Shown here: in pieces, positions 1 to 8,428 of the stretch
How the letters are laid out: every line of letters begins with the position of its first letter
Position numbering within the stretch: position 1 is the stretch's first letter
Source of the DNA: a virus
Strand: one strand, 5' to 3'
Virus record (IMG/VR): IMGVR_UViG_3300032073_005220
Span: 1-64,000 of that record
DNA length: 64,000 nt
Made by a program: the position numbers and the translations under genes
The notes under the pieces: model-generated
The model's input: the letters and a program-made list of their open reading frames with translations, nothing else
Told to the model about the DNA's origin: nothing
The model's database searches: none

Positions 1-14
1 AACAATCAATAACA

Positions 15-131
15 ATGACTACTATTTTTGGCAAAGCCATAGAAGCAGTTGTTGCTTATGTTGTATTATTTTTTTTCAGGCCAGTATGGGACAGATTGGT
101 TAAATGGTGGAACAAAGACAATGACAAATAA
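15..131 (+). CDS. small single-pass membrane protein
   Basis: A 38-residue frame begins at an ATG and overlaps the start of the thymidylate synthase gene by 11 bases, the tight packing seen throughout the window. Residues 10-21 form a hydrophobic helix (AVVAYVVLFFF) followed by a basic, Trp-rich tail (RPVWDRLVKWW), consistent with an inner-membrane anchor with a cytoplasmic amphipathic end. No family is recognised. Its tiny size keeps confidence moderate. Confidence 0.45.
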   Translation: MTTIFGKAIEAVVAYVVLFFFRPVWDRLVKWWNKDNDK

Positions 132-789
132 ACTCAATAACAATCATTATGCTACATTAGTAAATGCTGCTTCAGACGCAGAAAAAAATATAGCATACTG
201 CGCTAGAGTGTCTAACCCAAACAATCAAGATAATAAAAGTATTGCTGGATTACTTAATTATTGTATTAAACATAAGCACTGGTCTATATTTGAAATGTCC
301 TTTATGACCATTGAGATTAATACCAACAGAGGAATTGCTGCACAGATATTAAGACATAGAAGTTTTACCTTTCAAGAATTTAGCCAGAGGTATGCCGATA
401 CTAGCTTATTAGAAGACCAAATACCTATACCAGATTTAAGATCACAAGATAACAAAAACAGACAAAACAGTTTAGACGATCTTGACCAAGAAGTAAAAAA
501 CAAGTACAATCTACAAATGAGAGAACTCTTTGCTAAATCAAAGGCACTGTATGACACAATGTTGGCAGACGGCATTGCTAAAGAGTGTGCTAGGTTTGTA
601 TTACCCCTATCAACTCCTACGAGATTATATATGAGTGGTAGTATCCGTAGTTGGATTCATTATATAGAACTACGAAGCGCAAACGGCACTCAAAAAGAAC
701 ATCAAGACATAGCGTTAAGTTGTAAGCATATTTTTATAACGAGATTCCCTATTATATCTGAAGCATTAGGCTGGATTAATGCTGAATGA
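121..789 (+). CDS. thyX: flavin-dependent thymidylate synthase ThyX
   Basis: The product makes dTMP from dUMP using methylene-tetrahydrofolate, FAD and NADPH, supplying thymidine for phage DNA synthesis. The family signature RHRx7S is present as RHRSFTFQEFS near residues 78-88, followed by QRY. The C-terminal half carries the conserved R-x-x-LP-x-x-x-T-R-x-Y-x-S pattern (ARFVLPLSTPTRLYMSGS). The length of 222 residues is normal for ThyX. I chose the ATG at 121 because upstream residues in the same frame are unlike the family and overlap the preceding small gene. ThyX is common in large phages and needs no separate dihydrofolate reductase. Confidence 0.93.
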   Translation: MTNKLNNNHYATLVNAASDAEKNIAYCARVSNPNNQDNKSIAGLLNYCIKHKHWSIFEMSFMTIEINTNRGIAAQILRHRSFTFQEFSQRYADTSLLEDQIPIPDLRSQDNKNRQNSLDDLDQEVKNKYNLQMRELFAKSKALYDTMLADGIAKECARFVLPLSTPTRLYMSGSIRSWIHYIELRSANGTQKEHQDIALSCKHIFITRFPIISEALGWINAE

Positions 790-1456
790 TCAATTTACAA
801 ACTTAGAAGTAGATCAATTCTGGTATTACTGGAATAGGAAGTATAATAAATCTGAATATTCATACGAAAATGTGATTATTGATGAAAGTTTACTAGAATA
901 TATAGAATCATTATATAATATTAGAACCTTTTTAGATCATGGTTGTGGTTATGGCAGAATTAGTAAAGTTATTTGTGATAAATTTCCAAATATAGATATT
1001 ACAGTTAATGATATTATACCCAAAGCTATAGAGAAAACTACACAATCATTACATCGAATAAAAAACTTACACAGTGTTATCGGAGCAATAAACAATGTTT
1101 CTGGAGAATACGATTGCATTATTTCTCATAGAGTAATTCACTCCTGTCCTGATTATGAAAATATATTCACAGAAATTTACAGACTGTTAAAAAAACAAAG
1201 TAGTTGTTTTATATCAGTTAGATCATTAGACGGAGAACCGAAAGAAGAACATAGACAATATTTTAATCGAATAAACAATATTATATTTAAAAAAACTAAA
1301 GGGAGATTCACTAAGTTTTTTAAAGCAGATGAGTTTAAAGAACTTATAACTAATAATGGATTATCAATCAAACATTTTGGTAGATTCTCAGAGTTGTCTG
1401 CCAAGAGTAAAACAGAAAATAGATACCTATATGCTATATGTGAGAAAGTAAAATGA
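779..1456 (+). CDS. class I SAM-dependent methyltransferase
   Basis: This 225-residue protein has a Rossmann-like SAM-binding motif, FLDHGCGYGRISKVI, near residues 50-65, an acidic residue after strand 2 (ITVNDI) and a motif IV-like YDCIISHRVIHSC. These are typical of methyltransferase families 11/25. The target cannot be told from sequence; small molecules and sugars are possible. It overlaps thyX by 11 bases and is overlapped by the next gene at ATGA, so it is probably co-transcribed with both. Confidence 0.72.
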   Translation: MLNDQFTNLEVDQFWYYWNRKYNKSEYSYENVIIDESLLEYIESLYNIRTFLDHGCGYGRISKVICDKFPNIDITVNDIIPKAIEKTTQSLHRIKNLHSVIGAINNVSGEYDCIISHRVIHSCPDYENIFTEIYRLLKKQSSCFISVRSLDGEPKEEHRQYFNRINNIIFKKTKGRFTKFFKADEFKELITNNGLSIKHFGRFSELSAKSKTENRYLYAICEKVK

Positions 1457-1977
1457 TAGAAGTTGTAATTACTCCAGAAATATTTGAGGAAGCAAAAGAG
1501 AGAAACGATAAATATTATGAAAGATTTGGTAATTCTGGAACTCACAGAACCAATAAAGACAGACAAAGAATGACAGGATATTTAGCAGAGGCTTGTGTGC
1601 ATTCTGCTTTCCCTGAAATTAAATATAGCGATAACTATTTGGTAGACTTTTTACTAGATGATAGCACAATAGACTCAAAAGCACAAGGCTGTAATAGCAA
1701 ACCCTTAGATTTTTACAGCGCAACACTTTATGAGGAACAGAAAAACAGAGATGCAGACTATTATATATTTAGTAGAGTTCAAAACGATTTTTCTAAGGCA
1801 TGGATATGTGGTATAGCTTCAAAGAAAAAATTTTTTCAAATAGCAACATTAAAACATGCTGGAACTAAAACTAACAATTTTACTTATGATCAAAGTAGAT
1901 ACGAAGTACAGTACAACCAATTAGGAGATATGTATAAATTCATTAAGTGGCACAATGAAACCACAAGTAAAATATAG
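1453..1977 (+). CDS. putative PD-(D/E)XK-type nuclease
   Basis: The 174-residue protein carries a pattern resembling a PD-(D/E)XK nuclease core: an early glutamate in GYLAE (about residue 40), an aspartate in YLVDF and then IDSKAQG, which fits the D-x-K catalytic pair, followed by a strand with tyrosines. The segment ATLYEEQKNRDADYYIFSRV resembles conserved blocks of small phage proteins of unknown function. Nuclease activity is an inference from these residues alone. It starts in an ATGA overlap with the methyltransferase gene. Confidence 0.45.
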   Translation: MIEVVITPEIFEEAKERNDKYYERFGNSGTHRTNKDRQRMTGYLAEACVHSAFPEIKYSDNYLVDFLLDDSTIDSKAQGCNSKPLDFYSATLYEEQKNRDADYYIFSRVQNDFSKAWICGIASKKKFFQIATLKHAGTKTNNFTYDQSRYEVQYNQLGDMYKFIKWHNETTSKI

Positions 1978-2644
1978 ATACTCTAATAATTTATTAGATA
2001 TTTCAAATATAAACAAAAAAATATTTTTTCATCAATCAATATATTGTTATGCTACTAAACTCGATTTTATTTTAAACGACGAAGGTATAATATGTATAGG
2101 ATTAAAACACGATTTTATTACTAAAGAATCCACAGTCAACAAACTAAGTGTTGTCATGGCAGGTTCTATAGTGGTTAGCTTGAGTGGTTATGTTACATAT
2201 ATAGACAATCAATCTGGAACTTATAAATTCAACAAAGAAAAACTTGAAAACTCTATTGATGCGATCCACAAAACTATTGATCTAAAACATTGTTTTATTT
2301 TTGCTATACAAGAAGATGATAAATCCAAACCTAATATCTACAATAAATATTTCTTAGATCGGGATTCCTCTAATTCTTTTCCAGCAGAACCTCTCAATAT
2401 AAAGCACAGTACATATAGGGGCGATACGACTGTACCAGAATATTTTAAATATATAATTTCTGGCGAAACAATAGCAAGAGATTCTTGGATTGTAGAAAAA
2501 AATAACTTTAATGCTAAAAAGTATATTAGATTAAATGAAGATATAAAGAAAAATCCCCACATATCGGACAATGAAGAGAAGGCTAAAAATCATTTTTTAA
2601 AATTCGGTCAATATGAAGAAGGAAGAATAATTGATTGTTTTTAA
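1955..2644 (+). CDS. conserved protein with YIDNxSG motif and C-terminal GT-associated repeat
   Basis: This 229-residue protein has no function I recognise. Its middle (VVMAGSIVVSLSGYVTYIDN then QSGTY) matches in pattern the protein encoded at 58040 (GRVIIAQNGEISYIDNHSGH), so the two share a domain. Its C-terminus (NFNAKKYIRLNEDI to HFLKFGQYEEGR) resembles the short D/N-x-x-x-Y-x-x-x-N-x-D / H-x-x-x-G-x-x-E-G-R module often attached to bacterial glycosyltransferases, and also seen at the N-terminus of the protein at 10724. The gene overlaps its upstream neighbour by 23 bases. Confidence 0.5.
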   Translation: MKPQVKYRYSNNLLDISNINKKIFFHQSIYCYATKLDFILNDEGIICIGLKHDFITKESTVNKLSVVMAGSIVVSLSGYVTYIDNQSGTYKFNKEKLENSIDAIHKTIDLKHCFIFAIQEDDKSKPNIYNKYFLDRDSSNSFPAEPLNIKHSTYRGDTTVPEYFKYIISGETIARDSWIVEKNNFNAKKYIRLNEDIKKNPHISDNEEKAKNHFLKFGQYEEGRIIDCF

Positions 2645-2682
2645 ATTCGGTGTATTTTATTCAGAATGGGCCTAAAGTTTGC

Positions 2683-2711
2683 TTGACACCTATCCGATAT
2701 TATTATATAAT
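2683..2711 (+). promoter_or_regulatory. sigma70-like promoter of uvdE, with dyad
   Basis: TTGACA (2683-2688) and TATAAT (2706-2711) are both perfect consensus boxes with a 17-base spacer, 23 bases before the uvdE start. An interrupted dyad, TCCGAT (2693-2698) with ATCGGA (2710-2715), spans the -10 box and could be an operator. A GGAGAT ribosome-binding site lies before the ATG. Confidence 0.8.
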
Positions 2712-2733
2712 CGGAAGGTAGGAGATATTTATT

Positions 2734-3657
2734 ATGCGTTTTGGGTTATGTTGTATATCACTAGATTTGCAAGAATTTGAGAAACCACTCAAGTTTCAAA
2801 CTATGACATTTAAACGATTTAGCCAGCTAGATCGTGCGGACGCTTTATTAACTTTAGGCGACAGAATACTAAATAACATGGAGGTTACTAATGCTACCAT
2901 TCTGCACTGTGCAGAACACGATTATTGCTATAGGATCAGCAGTAATCTTTTTCCTCTTATTACCTATCGTGCTGCTAATATTACTCTCCGCGATCTTCCT
3001 CAATACTCTAGCATCTTACGCGAAATAGATAATATTGCATATACCATACAGCAAAACAATGTTCGTATCAGTTGTCATCCTAGCGAATTTAATGTTTTAG
3101 CCTCATCTAACACAGATGCAGTAGACAGAACAGTGACAGAATTAAATTTTTACAGTAATTTCCTTGACATGATAGGTTGTTCAGCAGACTATAATTCGCC
3201 TATGAATCTGCATATCAACAATCGGCAAGGAAGTAATGATGAGATTACACAAAGATTTATACACAATTATAATAGACTTGACAGTAATTGTCGTAACCGT
3301 ATTGTTATTGAAAACGACGATAAACCTAATTGCTGGTCTGTAAAACAACTTGTACAAGATTTTCATCCCAAAACAAATATCCCAATAACCTTCGACTATT
3401 TACATCAGGCTTGTCATCCAGACGGTTGGACAGAACAACAGGCACTAGAAGAATGTTATATGACATGGGGAGAGCATCGACCTTTATTTCATTACAGTGA
3501 AAGTTGTCGTGATCCCGACAACACGAATCCAAGAAAACACGCAGATTATGCAGAAAATACTTTCAGTACATACGGACTTGATTTTGACTTAGATATGGAA
3601 CTTAAAATGAAAGACAAAGCAATATCTAAATATTATGAAGGGATGCTTGTGGCATGA
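2734..3657 (+). CDS. uvsE: UV damage endonuclease (UvdE/UvsE family)
   Basis: The 307-residue product matches the UV-damage endonuclease family, a TIM-barrel metal-dependent enzyme that nicks 5' of UV photoproducts. It starts with MRFGLCCIS. Family blocks are visible: ILHCAEHDYCYRISSNLFPL, RISCHPSEFNVL, MNLHINN, IVIENDD, ITFDYLHQACHP and LFHYSES. The histidines, glutamates and aspartates in these blocks are the usual metal ligands. It has its own strong sigma70-like promoter and probably gives light-damage repair independent of host nucleotide excision. Confidence 0.92.
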   Translation: MRFGLCCISLDLQEFEKPLKFQTMTFKRFSQLDRADALLTLGDRILNNMEVTNATILHCAEHDYCYRISSNLFPLITYRAANITLRDLPQYSSILREIDNIAYTIQQNNVRISCHPSEFNVLASSNTDAVDRTVTELNFYSNFLDMIGCSADYNSPMNLHINNRQGSNDEITQRFIHNYNRLDSNCRNRIVIENDDKPNCWSVKQLVQDFHPKTNIPITFDYLHQACHPDGWTEQQALEECYMTWGEHRPLFHYSESCRDPDNTNPRKHADYAENTFSTYGLDFDLDMELKMKDKAISKYYEGMLVA

Positions 3658-3800
3658 GTGGGTGGTTAATTGTTTTAACTGGATTAATTTATCTGTATGT
3701 TAGTTTAGAACAAATGTATAAAGGCAATCTTGGTATGGGTATAGCTTATTTGGGATATAGCTTTTCAAATATTGGTTTATATTTATTAGCATCTAAATAG
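3654..3800 (+). CDS. small two-helix membrane protein
   Basis: A 48-residue protein starts in an ATGA overlap with uvdE. Two hydrophobic stretches (WLIVLTGLIYLYV, about residues 4-16, and MGIAYLGYSFSNIGLYLL, about 28-45) flank a short polar turn (EQMYKGNLG), so it is a likely small inner-membrane hairpin. No function is assigned. Confidence 0.55.
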   Translation: MSGWLIVLTGLIYLYVSLEQMYKGNLGMGIAYLGYSFSNIGLYLLASK

Positions 3801-3811
3801 GAGATTATGAA

Positions 3812-4117
3812 ATGAAAGAACCCAAAAAAATACCTCTCGATCCTGAGACTCCTCAAGCAGCAAGTGTAGAAAAAATTCCTATGCCTTCAATCTATCCAGA
3901 AGCAATGTCTAATGATGTATATTCTGCAAAAAAAGATGAGGAAGTTAAAAAGTATCCTCTGAACGACAGTGTTGAAAAAGAATTGCATAACTTAATAGAA
4001 GATTCAAAACAGTATCTATCAAAAAAAGAGGCAACTCTTAATTTTATAGAAAAAGTTAAACAAAGCAAAAAAAAATATAACGAAAGATTAGAAAAAGGAA
4101 ATAAAGATTCTACTTGA
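3812..4117 (+). CDS. hypothetical hydrophilic protein
   Basis: The 101-residue protein is rich in Lys, Glu and Pro. The N-terminal third is proline-rich and probably disordered (PKKIPLDPETPQAA); the rest is a likely charged helix (EELHNLIEDSKQYLSKKEA-like region). It has no signal peptide or recognised domain. A GGAGAT ribosome-binding site precedes the ATG by a few bases. The -35 box of the next promoter overlaps its stop codon. Confidence 0.55.
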   Translation: MKEPKKIPLDPETPQAASVEKIPMPSIYPEAMSNDVYSAKKDEEVKKYPLNDSVEKELHNLIEDSKQYLSKKEATLNFIEKVKQSKKKYNERLEKGNKDST

Positions 4118-4141
4118 CAATGCCGATAGATATGGTATACT
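4114..4141 (+). promoter_or_regulatory. sigma70-like promoter with TTCACAGGA leader
   Basis: TTGACA (4114-4119) and TATACT (4136-4141) are separated by 16 bases. The leader that follows contains TTTCACAGGAG about 10 bases before the ATG at 4177. The TCACAGGA core recurs in front of the genes at 15387, 24163 and 26833. Confidence 0.72.
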
Positions 4142-4176
4142 GGTAGTATCAGTTTAATTTCACAGGAGAATTGATT

Positions 4177-4611
4177 ATGCCCAAAGGGAAAAAGACTTGC
4201 GAGAAGTGTGGACATGAATGTGGGCCAAGAGCATATATGTGTCCAGAGTGCCAACATCCTTTTATGTTTGCTGTTCAAAGCAAAGAAAAGAAAACCACTC
4301 GAATGATTAGGAAGTTCGATTGGAGAGAATTACAAAAAGGAGATAGAATTAAAGCTACCGGAGGCCCATACTCAGTAGTAGACGGCGAATATATTCCTAT
4401 GGGATGTAGAGGTAAGTTTACTGTGCTGGGTCTTGATAAGAATGGTATTATAGCTTATGGAGTAAAAGAAGGAGGCTTCTGTCATATCTGGATGGGTGAA
4501 GACGATATTTCTCCACTAACAAGGGTTCATAGAACCAAACACAGACTTGCTAAACTGCAACCAAAAGAACCTAAGAAAAACAAAAAAACTAAGACGTTGA
4601 GTATGGTGTAA
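4177..4611 (+). CDS. zinc-ribbon protein
   Basis: The 144-residue protein begins with a four-cysteine zinc ribbon (CEKCGHECGPRAYMCPEC, about residues 8-25). The middle (RELQKGDRIKATGGPYSVV to MGCRGKFTVLGLDKNGIIAYG) looks like a small beta-barrel, possibly SH3-like. The end is a Lys-rich tail. The pattern suits a small nucleic-acid-binding or transcription-associated protein, but no family is assigned. The ATG at 4177 is chosen for its AGGAGA ribosome-binding site. Confidence 0.55.
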   Translation: MPKGKKTCEKCGHECGPRAYMCPECQHPFMFAVQSKEKKTTRMIRKFDWRELQKGDRIKATGGPYSVVDGEYIPMGCRGKFTVLGLDKNGIIAYGVKEGGFCHIWMGEDDISPLTRVHRTKHRLAKLQPKEPKKNKKTKTLSMV

Positions 4612-4652
4612 TTATTGATACACTTATACAACATCAATATATTAAAAAGACA

Positions 4653-5021
4653 ATGAGCGAATATAGTATAACAGAGTTAGCTAATTTTGCAGAGACAGTA
4701 AGAGATTCTGCTGCTTCTAATTTGTCTGGAGGTCAATACGATACTAGGATTATAGATACTTTTATTACCATAGAACAAGTAATCAGTATAGTTAAAAAAG
4801 AAAGCCTTGGGCTTGATAATGATGGTAAGTTTATAGTTAATGGTACAATATTTGATGATGTATTTGAACAAGTCACTTCTATTATATATCAAGCAGCACT
4901 GTCTAAAGTTGCATCGCAAGATTTAATAGAGTGTGCTTGGGATGACGAAAAAAATAAAATGATTTTCTGGGTAGAAGATAATTCAAAACATAAAAAAAAT
5001 ATTGACCCCAACCCGTTTTGA
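4653..5021 (+). CDS. hypothetical protein, paralogous C-terminus to gene at 28245
   Basis: This 122-residue protein of unknown function ends with SQDLIECAWDDEKNKMIFWV, which resembles the end of the protein at 28245 (GLVESAFDEDKNDFVFWI). The shared C-terminal module (helix, then D-D/E-E/D-K-N-x-x-x-FW-V/I strand) suggests two paralogues that have diverged at the N-terminus. It has no membrane segment or known motif. Confidence 0.5.
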   Translation: MSEYSITELANFAETVRDSAASNLSGGQYDTRIIDTFITIEQVISIVKKESLGLDNDGKFIVNGTIFDDVFEQVTSIIYQAALSKVASQDLIECAWDDEKNKMIFWVEDNSKHKKNIDPNPF

Positions 5022-5115
5022 TATTATTATAAATTAAATGTTGATAAGATTTTTGTAAGTGGCGACAAAATTCTTAACTTAGATTTAAAGGACAGTCACA
5101 AAAAAGGTAGATATA

Positions 5116-5337
5116 ATGACTAAGCAAGATCGTGTAATGAATTATCTTAGAAGAGGCCGTACTCTTAGCCAAGATAGTGCTTCTACTATGTTTTCTGTAG
5201 GTAATCTCAGGGCGACTATTAGCGATATTAAACCAGCTTTAAAATCAGAAGGTTTCGCTGTTGTTCGTACAACTGGAAGATATGGAGAAACCAGATATGG
5301 AGCCACAGCAATCAAGAAAAGGAAGTGCAAGAGATAA
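5116..5337 (+). CDS. small helix-turn-helix DNA-binding protein
   Basis: The 73-residue protein (TKQDRVMNYLRRGRTLSQ, then ASTMFSVGNLRATISDIK) has the layout of a small winged helix-turn-helix domain: a first helix, a turn, a recognition helix with LRATISDIK, and a short beta wing (FAVVRTTGRYGETRYG) followed by a Lys/Arg tail. Similar small HTH proteins in phages regulate or modify transcription. The target is unknown. Confidence 0.6.
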   Translation: MTKQDRVMNYLRRGRTLSQDSASTMFSVGNLRATISDIKPALKSEGFAVVRTTGRYGETRYGATAIKKRKCKR

Positions 5338-5457
5338 TAGAAACTAATTTTATAGCGGCCCAGTAAAGGCCAAAGGGTATATCTTATATATAAAATAGAC
5401 TTAGATAGTTAGGCTTGCTATCCCGCTATTGTTTTTATAATATTTGAAAGCGTAATT

Positions 5458-5673
5458 ATGATCCAATTACAATTATTCGACTATGACAATAAAGACATTC
5501 CACATAAACCAAAACATTGTGAATGTTGTAATAAAATTCCAGATCAGTGGATCGCCCATTATTCCCACAAGAATAAGTTCAAAGGTTGGATTTGCAATAA
5601 CTGCAAAAAAGCATGTGATTTTGTAAATAATTCTTATGACGATGCTGTAAAATTATTCAATTACCTGTATTAA
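5458..5673 (+). CDS. small cysteine-rich (zinc-finger-like) protein
   Basis: The 71-residue protein carries CECCNKIP near residue 21 and CNNCKKAC near residue 44, a CxxC...CxxC arrangement that probably binds one zinc ion. The 120 bases before it hold no open frame; they include a short GGCC...GGCC inverted repeat near 5356-5371 but no clear promoter. Confidence 0.5.
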   Translation: MIQLQLFDYDNKDIPHKPKHCECCNKIPDQWIAHYSHKNKFKGWICNNCKKACDFVNNSYDDAVKLFNYLY

Positions 5674-5684
5674 AATAAAAAATA

Positions 5685-5858
5685 ATGGACAAAATACATC
5701 CAGCTACTTATATACTGTGGCTTTTGCTCATGGCAAGTATAGCGACAAACTTTGTTCAAAGTTCTCAAATAATTAGACTTGAAAAAGAAATAGCGCCTGT
5801 TATAATTAGACAGAATATAGAATTTTTCGATCAAGCACCGGATGAACGTGTAATATAA
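5685..5858 (+). CDS. small membrane-anchored protein
   Basis: A 57-residue frame encodes an N-terminal hydrophobic helix (YILWLLLMASIATNFV, about residues 9-24) and a polar tail with a short helix (IIRLEKEIAPVIIRQN). It fits a type II membrane anchor. It ends four bases before the tmRNA gene. No family is recognised. Confidence 0.45.
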   Translation: MDKIHPATYILWLLLMASIATNFVQSSQIIRLEKEIAPVIIRQNIEFFDQAPDERVI

Positions 5859-5861
5859 AAA

Positions 5862-6202
5862 GGGGGCGTACTGGTATCGACAGATAAATAGAAGTATAGA
5901 TCGCATCGACTGGTTGATCTAAAGGCCAGTGTAAAAATAGATCACATTTTAATTGCCGATACTTCTGTATTAGCACTCGCCGCTTAGGTGAGAGGGGTTA
6001 CATAAACCTTTTTACCCAATTATGTTGACTCCGATAATCGGATAGGGATGTTCCACCTAAAGTAAATGGATACAATAAGTGTAATCACTTTGACGCAGGA
6101 AAGACTGATAGTTTTGTCTGTAGTATTAATAACAACAGACTAACGATGTAGAAGTTTATGTGGAATTTATACTGGACAGGGGTTCGACTCCCCTCGCCTC
6201 CA
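5862..6202 (+). ncRNA. ssrA: transfer-messenger RNA (tmRNA)
   Basis: The 5' end GGGGGCG (5862-5868) pairs with CGCCTCC (6195-6201), followed by discriminator A; CCA is not encoded. The D-like segment TGGTATCGAC and the T arm AGGGG-TTCGACT-CCCCT are typical. Inside is a tag frame, GCC GAT ACT TCT GTA TTA GCA CTC GCC GCT TAG (5955-5987), giving ADTSVLALAA. With the tRNA-borne alanine the tag is 11 residues ending in ALAA, the protease signal. The remaining length fits the pseudoknot region. It would rescue stalled ribosomes during infection. The resume codon is inferred. Confidence 0.93.
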
Positions 6203-6227
6203 CTTTGTACCTTTAAATTATTGAATT

Positions 6228-8099
6228 ATGTGCGGAATACTTGCAACAAATTTTGGTAGTCTCTATCACAATATAGAGTGTTTAAGAGAACTAGAATATC
6301 GAGGCTATGATAGTACCGGATTTGTTTATGTTACAAAAATGGGGAAGGTAGGCATATATAAATCTGCTGGTAATATTAATAAACTTTTACTAACTTGCAG
6401 AGAAGATGATGTAGAAGTTGCAGCATTTATGGGACACACTAGATGGGCAACGCACGGCAAAGCTACTGATAACAATGCTCATCCTCATTTTGATATATCT
6501 GGCAGATATGCTATAGTTCAAAATGGTATAGTAGAAAACCTTAGAGATTTAAAAGAGAGATATGATCTGCAAGATAAACTAAAAAGTGATACCGACACTG
6601 AAATTATAATCAATATTGTTGCAGACAAATGTAAAGAACTCTGTTTACTGGACGCAATAGAATCGACATTTAAAGAAATCAATGGAGCAAATGCTTGCAT
6701 CATTCTAGACACACAAGAACCATCAGAATTTTATATGATTGAAAAAGGTGCTTCACTAAATATTCATGTTAATGAGATAGATGAGGGAAATCCTACTGGA
6801 ATAATTGTTTCTAGTAACTATATTAAAAATAAAAATATATGTCTAAATGGTTACGGTTTGGGCATAGGCTCTGACGACAAGATTCTTAAAATACGCAATG
6901 ACATTAATAGACATCATAAAGTATCGAGGACATTAAAAAACAATGACATATACGAAGCACCAGATAAAGGTTTCTTCGGATCGTATATGGACAAAGAAAT
7001 ACACGAACAACATACGACATTCAATAGGTTGTTAAGGGGTAGAATTAAAAACAACAAAGTATTTCTAGGAGGATTAGAAACAGAATTTAAAAATAGAGAC
7101 TGGAATAATATAAATCTAATTACTATGTTGGCTTGTGGAAGTAGTTTAAATGCTTCGAGAATAGGACAATTATATGTAGAACAATTTAGTAGAACCAGAG
7201 TATATGTAGAACAAGCAGCAGAATTTAGATATAGAAATCCTGTTTTAGAAAAAGAGTATGATTATGATACTCACAGTTCAATAGACAATGGATTAAAAGA
7301 ATTGTTCTTATTTACATCTCAATCCGGTGAAACAGCCGACACATTACAGGCATTAAAATATGTATCTGAAAATGGTTATGGCTGTAATACAATAGCGGTA
7401 TGTAATGTTGTAGGATCAGCAATAGCAGATAAATCATGGTGCGGTATTTATACTAGGGCAGGACTAGAAGTAGGAGTAGCGAGTACAAAAACATATACAA
7501 ATCAAGTTGGTGCTATGTATTTGTTAGGTTTATTTATTGCACAAAATAAAGGGGCTAGAATTGACGAACATATTCAAGAATTAGAATCTATACCAGATAA
7601 GATACAGAAGATATTAGAAGACACACAACTCTTAGACCAAATTTGGAAAGCGTGTGAATGGATAACAGATAAAGAAAGCTGTTTATTCTTAGGTAGGGGC
7701 TACAACTATCCTACAGCACTTGAAGGCGCATTAAAAATGAAAGAGTTGTCGTATATTCATGCAGAAGGCTACTCTGCTGCTGAAATGAAACACGGGCCTA
7801 TTGCGTTAATTAGTAACAAAGTACCCACTATTGCATTTGCTAACCATGATGAACAATTTGAAAAAATAGAAAGTAATATTAGAGAAATAACAGCGAGAGA
7901 TGGTAAGGTATTATTAATAACAGATAAAAGAATGGATATTGACGACATAGAACAAATAGTAATACCAGAATGTAGTCGAGAGGCTAGTCCTATACTATTA
8001 AATATTGTATCTCAACTACTATCATTAACAACTGCTAAGTTATTAGGTAGAGACGTAGACCGTCCAAGGAACTTAGCAAAAAGCGTTACTGTAGAATAA
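6228..8099 (+). CDS. glmS: glutamine--fructose-6-phosphate aminotransferase
   Basis: The 623-residue protein makes glucosamine-6-phosphate from fructose-6-phosphate and glutamine, the entry to UDP-GlcNAc. It has the complete architecture: an N-terminal class II glutamine amidotransferase domain with nucleophile Cys2 (MCGI), GHTRWATHG and NGIVEN, then two SIS domains (LACGSSLNASR; SQSGETADT; GRGYNYPTALEGALKMKE). It ends with the canonical DRPRNLAKSVTVE. Length and motifs suggest an active enzyme. It lies directly after the tmRNA and overlaps the next gene by one base (TAATG). It plausibly feeds the many sugar-transfer genes in this window. Confidence 0.95.
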   Translation: MCGILATNFGSLYHNIECLRELEYRGYDSTGFVYVTKMGKVGIYKSAGNINKLLLTCREDDVEVAAFMGHTRWATHGKATDNNAHPHFDISGRYAIVQNGIVENLRDLKERYDLQDKLKSDTDTEIIINIVADKCKELCLLDAIESTFKEINGANACIILDTQEPSEFYMIEKGASLNIHVNEIDEGNPTGIIVSSNYIKNKNICLNGYGLGIGSDDKILKIRNDINRHHKVSRTLKNNDIYEAPDKGFFGSYMDKEIHEQHTTFNRLLRGRIKNNKVFLGGLETEFKNRDWNNINLITMLACGSSLNASRIGQLYVEQFSRTRVYVEQAAEFRYRNPVLEKEYDYDTHSSIDNGLKELFLFTSQSGETADTLQALKYVSENGYGCNTIAVCNVVGSAIADKSWCGIYTRAGLEVGVASTKTYTNQVGAMYLLGLFIAQNKGARIDEHIQELESIPDKIQKILEDTQLLDQIWKACEWITDKESCLFLGRGYNYPTALEGALKMKELSYIHAEGYSAAEMKHGPIALISNKVPTIAFANHDEQFEKIESNIREITARDGKVLLITDKRMDIDDIEQIVIPECSREASPILLNIVSQLLSLTTAKLLGRDVDRPRNLAKSVTVE

Positions 8100-8380
8100 T
8101 GAAAATTAAAGTAATCCTAATATCGTTCTTATTGCTTTTAAACGGTATCGAAACAATTCGGCATAATCAGATACTCAGGTTTTTAATAGATGGTAGACCT
8201 AAGAGTATCATATATTTTCATTCCACATTTATGTTTACTCATATTGAAATTGAAGTAATCGAACCAGAGATAAGAAAAGATTGTGCCGCTTTTCAATCTA
8301 TTAACATATATTTTTTTTCTGATAATTTTCATTTACATCATACAATTCATTGGAGATATATTAAATTTGTAGAAACATAA
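8099..8380 (+). CDS. hypothetical protein with N-terminal hydrophobic segment
   Basis: The 93-residue protein begins with a basic then hydrophobic stretch (MKIKVILISFLLLLNG) that could be a signal peptide or membrane anchor. The rest is rich in His, Phe and Ile (HSTFMFTHIEIEV; FHLHHTIHW). It starts at the last base of the glmS stop codon. No domain is recognised. Confidence 0.45.
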   Translation: MKIKVILISFLLLLNGIETIRHNQILRFLIDGRPKSIIYFHSTFMFTHIEIEVIEPEIRKDCAAFQSINIYFFSDNFHLHHTIHWRYIKFVET

Positions 8381-8390
8381 GGTGTATATT

Positions 8391-8417
8391 ATAGTGTTGA
8401 GAAAATTATAACACTAT
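8391..8417 (+). promoter_or_regulatory. leader hairpin before gene at 8429
   Basis: ATAGTGTT (8391-8398) and AACACTAT (8410-8417) form a perfect 8-bp stem with an 11-base loop. The TGGAG ribosome-binding site begins just past the stem, and no T-run follows, so it is more likely a translation or RNA-stability element than a terminator. GGTGTATATTAT lies just upstream. Confidence 0.5.
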
Positions 8418-8428
8418 TGGAGTTACCT

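Noticed and set aside
5338-5457. Riboswitch or small RNA in the 120-base gap
   Set aside because: Only a weak GGCC inverted repeat and AT-rich sequence were found, with no known riboswitch pattern.
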